Shown one piece after another: positions 60,189 to 64,000 of a stretch of DNA of 64,000 nucleotides. The notes under the pieces were generated by a model. It was not told the DNA's origin. It ran no database searches and worked only from the letters and a program-made list of their open reading frames with translations. The translations under genes were made by a program, and so were the position numbers. The stretch's first letter is position 1. Each line of letters starts with the position of its first letter. Source of the DNA: ZC4RG29 sp964521255 (GTDB lineage: Bacteria; Bacteroidota; Bacteroidia; Cytophagales; Cyclobacteriaceae). The stretch spans positions 310,001 to 374,000 of the forward strand of contig CAZFRM010000001.1 of NCBI GenBank assembly GCA_964521255.1. The letters are read 5' to 3'.

Positions 60189-61475
60189 ATGAAAACGCGT
60201 CGGTCCTTTCTGCAAAAATTTACCGGTATCACCGGTGCTCTTTCATTGCCTTTCTTTCACCAGTCAATGGCTGAAGATATTTCTGATGCATTGGTCTCGT
60301 TAAATAAATTTCCGCCAAGTCAAATCGTCAATGATGAAGAACTTTGGTCGCGCATTGCGCAGGCGTACACGGTTTCACCAACCATCTTGAATCTTAACAA
60401 CGGAGGCGTAAGTCCCCAACCTAAAGTAGTTCAGGATGCCGTTGACCGCTACTATCATTACAGCAACGAAGGACCCACTTACTACATGTGGCAGATACTG
60501 GATAAAGGGCGAGAACCTCTAAGAAAAAAACTCGCTGATCTCGCAGGTTCGTCTCCTGAAGAAATTGCTATTAACAGAAATACAACCGAAGCGCTCGGCA
60601 TTGTAACCTGGGGATTAACTTTGAACAAAGGCGATGAGATCATAATGACAAAGCAGGATTATCCCAACATGATCCATGCGTGGAAGCAACGTGAGTTAAG
60701 AGAAGGAATAAAAATTCATTGGCTTGATTTTACCTTGCCCATTGAGAATGAAGAAACAGTAGTTAACGCTTTTATCAGCGCTACAAATTCAAGAACAAAA
60801 ATCTGGCACATCACGCACATGATTAATTGGACGGGACAGATTTTACCTGTGAAAAGATTATGCGAAGAAGCGCGAAAGCGAAACATCATATCTATAGTTG
60901 ACGCATCACATACCTTTGCACATCTCGACTATAAAATTTCAGACTTTAATCCAGATTATTTTGGTACGAGCTTACACAAGTGGTTGTGCGCACCTTTTGG
61001 AACAGGATTGCTTTATGTAAAGAAAGAAAACATCGAAGGGCTTTACGCGATCTTCCCAAATGACAAACCACAAAGTGGTAATATACGTAAGTTTGAAAGT
61101 TTGGGTACGCGCTCCTTTGCACCTGAACAAGCTATCGTGCAGGCAATTGATTTTCATAATGCCATTGGCAACAAGCGTAAAGAAGAACGACTTCGTTATT
61201 TAAAAAATTATTGGTGCGAAAAATTGATGAAGCACCCACGCATAAAATTGAACGTGTCATTGAAGCCCGAGTTTGCATGTGCATTAGGTAATTTCTCTAT
61301 TGACGGAATTGACCCAACCGCTGTTTCTTCTAAATTATTTAGCGATCATCAAATTCACACCACCGCTATTAAGTGGGAAAATATTAGTGGCGTAAGAATT
61401 ACACCTCACATTTACACGACAACCAAAGATCTGGATCGCTTTGTTGAAGCCACTTTGAAGATTGCCAATAATTAA
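60189..61475 (+). CDS. Class V aminotransferase-like PLP enzyme with Tat-type leader
   Basis: 428 residues. It opens with MKTRRSFLQKFTGITGALSL, an RR-x-F-L twin-arginine type signal, so it is probably exported folded with its cofactor. The body follows isopenicillin-N-epimerase-like enzymes: LNNGGVSPQPKVVQDAVDRY, AINRNTTEALGIVTWGLTL, ISIVDASHTFAHLDYKISDF and the PLP lysine K264 in GTSLHKWLCAPFGTGLLYV. The substrate is unknown; cysteine-desulfurase or epimerase-like chemistry is possible. Confidence 0.87.
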   Translation: MKTRRSFLQKFTGITGALSLPFFHQSMAEDISDALVSLNKFPPSQIVNDEELWSRIAQAYTVSPTILNLNNGGVSPQPKVVQDAVDRYYHYSNEGPTYYMWQILDKGREPLRKKLADLAGSSPEEIAINRNTTEALGIVTWGLTLNKGDEIIMTKQDYPNMIHAWKQRELREGIKIHWLDFTLPIENEETVVNAFISATNSRTKIWHITHMINWTGQILPVKRLCEEARKRNIISIVDASHTFAHLDYKISDFNPDYFGTSLHKWLCAPFGTGLLYVKKENIEGLYAIFPNDKPQSGNIRKFESLGTRSFAPEQAIVQAIDFHNAIGNKRKEERLRYLKNYWCEKLMKHPRIKLNVSLKPEFACALGNFSIDGIDPTAVSSKLFSDHQIHTTAIKWENISGVRITPHIYTTTKDLDRFVEATLKIANN

Positions 61476-61477
61476 GG

Positions 61478-62293
61478 CTACAATGATTTGATCAACTCAA
61501 GATAAAGTTCCACTAACTTAGGTTCCACCTTTCCGGCTACCTCGATTATCTCAGCAATATCTGCCGGTGCAAGGTTATCAGGATCACAGTCGTCTGTCAA
61601 CACTGAAATAGCACAACAGGGAAGGCTCATATGATTAGCCACAATCACTTCAGGAACGGTAGACATTCCAACTGCATCTGCACCGATGCGCTGCAAAAAT
61701 CTATACTCAGCACGCGTTTCTAAATTAGGACCAACAACTGCAGCATATACTCCTACATTAAGTTTTATATCGCTTTGCTTCGCGATGGAAATTAATTTAT
61801 CATTTAAGTGCTTTGAATATGGAGCGCTCATGTCAGGAAACCGGGGTCCCAATTCATCAATGTTTCTTCCTCTTAAAGGATTATCCGGTTGTAAATTAAT
61901 ATGGTCATCGATCAACATGAGTTCTCCTTTCTTCCAGTTCCGATTTAAATTGCCCGATGCATTTGATATAAGAAGATACTTTGTTCCCAATTTCTTCATT
62001 ACCCGAACAGGAAATGTAACCTGTTGTATGGAGTATCCTTCGTAATAATGAAATCTGCCTTGCATGGCCAGTATCTTCTTGCCGTGAATCTTTCCATACA
62101 CTAATCTTCCCTTGTGATACTCAACAGTTGAAATTGGAAAATGAGGAATGTCTTTGTATTCAATAACCAGTGGGTCAATAATTTCTTTTACAAATAACTC
62201 ACCTAAACCTGTGCCGAGGATAACACTAATGTCAGGATGCAGAACACCACATCCTTCAAGGTACTTGACGGTTTCATTTATTCCTTTCAACAT
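61478..62293 (-). CDS. Purine nucleoside phosphorylase (PNP-I, trimeric type)
   Basis: Phosphorolysis of inosine and guanosine to base and ribose 1-phosphate for salvage. 271 residues. Motifs: ISVILGTGLGELFVKEIIDP (phosphate loop), ISTVEYHKGRLVYGKIHGKK, LAMQGRFHYYEGYS, LLISNASGNLN, AAVVGPNLETRAEYRFLQRI, GADAVGMSTVPEVIVANHMS. These are the consensus of the PNP/MTAP family, with the guanine/hypoxanthine-type active site. It ends two bases past the aminotransferase gene on the other strand. Confidence 0.93.
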   Translation of the reverse strand: MLKGINETVKYLEGCGVLHPDISVILGTGLGELFVKEIIDPLVIEYKDIPHFPISTVEYHKGRLVYGKIHGKKILAMQGRFHYYEGYSIQQVTFPVRVMKKLGTKYLLISNASGNLNRNWKKGELMLIDDHINLQPDNPLRGRNIDELGPRFPDMSAPYSKHLNDKLISIAKQSDIKLNVGVYAAVVGPNLETRAEYRFLQRIGADAVGMSTVPEVIVANHMSLPCCAISVLTDDCDPDNLAPADIAEIIEVAGKVEPKLVELYLELIKSL

Positions 62294-62459
62294 AGTTTTA
62301 TGAAGATTACAATTATGGTAAAGTGCAATTCGTTAACTGATATGACATCACTAAAAATGTTTTTTTATTCCTCATCTCTTCCCTTCTAAGGAACTCATTA
62401 AGTTTTGAGTTTCGGGCCTCACCCCATCCTCGCTTTCTGCAACCGGAAAGTTTACAATT

Positions 62460-62483
62460 CCCCTCTCCGAAAAAGGAGAGGGG
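62460..62483 (+). repeat. CCCCTCTCC/GGAGAGGGG hairpin
   Basis: Nine-base perfect arms (62460-62468, 62475-62483) around GAAAAA, in the 297-base gap between two minus-strand genes. It is followed by GGAACT on this strand and preceded by TT on the other, without a T-run. It could act as a terminator for the peptidase gene, but such CCCTCTCC palindromes are also dispersed repeats. Nothing else is recognised in the gap. Confidence 0.55.
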
Positions 62484-62590
62484 GAACTAAGCTTTCACGA
62501 CTCATGAGTTTTTGATCAGTTTGAAAATACACATTTATAATATCCAGATTGAGAAGCAAAGGGATTTTAGAAATGCTCATAACAAATAAA

Positions 62591-64000
62591 TCACAAACTT
62601 TCAGGTAAAGTATGCTGTCTTCCCTGATTTTGTTTTTTCAGCCAATCCATTAGAGGAGAAAAATAATCCAGCAAAGGTTTAGCGCTTATCTCTGTTCCCA
62701 GGTTTGATTTCAGATGTTCACGCCAATCGATTGTAGCGCCGGTCTCCATCATACTTTTCATAAAATCACCCACCTCTTTGTTTCCCCAATAATTTGTATC
62801 ATGTACATCCTGCTTCAAAATATTTTTAGCAATGTGATCGTGGAATTGGAAAAGAAGAATCTCTGCTATAGAGTAATCGTAATATTGAGCTGCGTCATCG
62901 ATAATGTGCGTCTTTGTGCAGGCATCACAAAATTCTTCGCCGCGTTCAGTTGGAGGTACAATGCCCTGATATTTTTTGGCTAACTCCCACCACGTTTTAT
63001 TTACCTGATCCATAGGAAGATTTTCAGCGTATAATTTATTTTCAAATTGCGTCATTACGCCGGCGCCCCAGGGAATTACAATGATATGACTAAGCGCATC
63101 GAACAACATCTTCAAAGTATCATTGCTCACTACATTATTCGGTATGAGACCAACGGATTGAAGTAATGGTTTTTGTAATGATGCAAGTCCGATTTGGCTT
63201 CCCATCGCTTCATGGTAGGCACGATTTGCACCACCACGCAACGTGTAGGGAACTTCAGGACGAGAGTAAGAAATGTAATAGTAGATGTGACCCAACTCAT
63301 GCAAACTTGTTTCCCACCAGTCGGTAGTAGGTTCAATGCTCATCAGCGAACGAACATCTTCCTTCAAATCCATATGCCATGCCGATGCGTGGTTATTCTT
63401 TTTGTAAGGAGCATCCGGAGGCAATGGATACAAACTCGATTTATCATAAAAGCTGGCAGGAAGTGAAGGAAATCCGAGCGATACATAAAACTCTTCACCT
63501 TTTCTTACTATCCATTCAGATGACTTTTTCTTTAATGTATCATCCAGGTTCAGGCCTTCAACTTTTACCAACGCGGTCCAATCTTGTCCCCACTGATTAG
63601 GCAGCCAATGTGCCGGTAGAAATTCAGGTACAGGTTTTTTATATTTTCTTGCCAACTCGTATCGAGCCCATGTATGCAACTCACGATAAAGAGGCCACAC
63701 TTCCTTGATGAAACCCTCTGTCATCGTGATCATTTCATCTCTTGTCATTCCATATTCCGATACCTGGTAGGTGAAAAAATCAGAAAATCCCAAACCCTGA
63801 ACCGTTTCATTTCGAAGTGACCGAAGTTTTTCCAATCCCGGTTTCAATTCTTTTCCTACTTCTTTGCTGGCGTTCCATGCTTTCAGTTTCTCATTTACAT
63901 TGGCATCACTTACGAGAATGTTATTGATATCATTTTTGGTTACCGACTTCCTGTCAATTTTAAAATCAAAGCCATAAAGGATTTTCGTTTGATCTCCTGA
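62591..64000 (-). CDS. M2-family (angiotensin-converting-enzyme-like) metallopeptidase, N-terminus outside the window
   Basis: Zinc dipeptidyl carboxypeptidase-like protein. The frame is open to the window edge; upstream of residue MKPGLEKL it continues as SGDQTKILYGFDFKIDRKSV and NILVSDANVNEKLKAWNASK, so the TTG at 63847 is internal. The zinc site is HELGHIYYY with the third ligand glutamate in AYHEAMGSQIG. ACE-like segments are PAHWLPNQWGQDWTALV, SAWHMDLKEDVRSLMSIE, and YYDYSIAEILLFQFHDHIAK. About 470 residues are present; the family is about 600. Bacterial M2 peptidases carry a signal peptide, which would lie beyond the window. Confidence 0.92.
   Translation of the reverse strand, partial: SGDQTKILYGFDFKIDRKSVTKNDINNILVSDANVNEKLKAWNASKEVGKELKPGLEKLRSLRNETVQGLGFSDFFTYQVSEYGMTRDEMITMTEGFIKEVWPLYRELHTWARYELARKYKKPVPEFLPAHWLPNQWGQDWTALVKVEGLNLDDTLKKKSSEWIVRKGEEFYVSLGFPSLPASFYDKSSLYPLPPDAPYKKNNHASAWHMDLKEDVRSLMSIEPTTDWWETSLHELGHIYYYISYSRPEVPYTLRGGANRAYHEAMGSQIGLASLQKPLLQSVGLIPNNVVSNDTLKMLFDALSHIIVIPWGAGVMTQFENKLYAENLPMDQVNKTWWELAKKYQGIVPPTERGEEFCDACTKTHIIDDAAQYYDYSIAEILLFQFHDHIAKNILKQDVHDTNYWGNKEVGDFMKSMMETGATIDWREHLKSNLGTEISAKPLLDYFSPLMDWLKKQNQGRQHTLPESL

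Noticed and set aside
63847..63849. TTG at 63847 as the true start of the M2 peptidase
   Set aside because: The frame continues upstream to the window edge with sequence that fits the family, so the gene is cut, not short.
1..64000. CRISPR arrays, tRNA or rRNA genes, complete insertion sequences
   Set aside because: No regularly spaced repeats, cloverleaf-like sequences, rRNA stretches or transposase genes were found on reading both strands; a covariance search could still find a small RNA I missed.

Overview
The window looks like chromosomal DNA of an aerobic member of the Bacteroidota, most likely of the Cytophagales type. The evidence is moderately AT-rich DNA, start codons without clear Shine-Dalgarno sequences, several TAnnTTTG (-7 type) boxes 10-30 bases before start codons, and family choices typical of that phylum: a CXXXY-type CcmE with a CcmD-like partner, a degenerate Rieske-like lipoprotein, two large rotamase genes plus a SurA-like lipoprotein, and an RsbU/V/W-like trio. 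The species cannot be named from sequence alone. I saw no rRNA, tRNA, CRISPR array or intact insertion sequence.

Layout. 1-2.6 kb: divergent dxs (cut by the window edge) and scpA. 2.6-4.8 kb: a small accessory patch with a secreted serine beta-lactamase-like hydrolase and an EF-hand-like protein that seems to have lost its N-terminus, flanked by short related GTGCAYAAY sequences. 4.8-12.7 kb (minus strand): a secreted aminopeptidase P, then a tight run read from 12.66 kb downwards: a Wzz-like chain-length protein, ccmB, ccmC, a ccmD-like gene, ccmE, ccmF, a GroES-like protein and a 71-residue protein. It starts from a divergent promoter region shared with the polysaccharide cluster.

12.7-41.8 kb (plus strand): a roughly 29-kb surface-polysaccharide cluster. 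It holds a WbpA/E/D/B-like set for a diacetamido-uronic acid and RmlA. A nonulosonic-acid-like block follows (PseB, aldo/keto reductase, SpsF-type cytidylyltransferase, DegT aminotransferase, RmlD-like reductase, NeuB, GNAT, putative glycosyltransferase). Next come a Wzx flippase, a decayed wzy, an MBOAT acyltransferase with a DltD-like partner, a decayed second wzx, an intact Wzy and a WaaL/Wzy-like protein. After these are a broken methyltransferase, a GT4 glycosyltransferase, an aminotransferase/4,6-dehydratase/PglC-like initiating set, another DegT aminotransferase, and a WecA/MraY-like transferase. The most striking structure is the pair of paralogous wzx-wzy units, each of which has kept the opposite gene and which flank the acyltransfer pair. 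This looks like a recombination scar from a change of surface antigen.

41.8-54.3 kb: housekeeping and envelope genes. These are pheS, a Rieske-like lipoprotein, a DUF4143 ATPase, a MoxR ATPase downstream of three SurA/PpiD-like periplasmic folding genes, an RsbU/V/W-type partner-switching module, and guaB with a recognisable -33/-7 promoter. 54.6-64 kb: an RlpA-like SPOR protein, a TauE-type exporter next to a persulfide dioxygenase-rhodanese fusion (sulfide detoxification), a GNAT protein, a NadR-like kinase, a small lipoprotein, a class V aminotransferase with a Tat-like leader, a purine nucleoside phosphorylase, and an M2-type (ACE-like) metallopeptidase cut by the window end.
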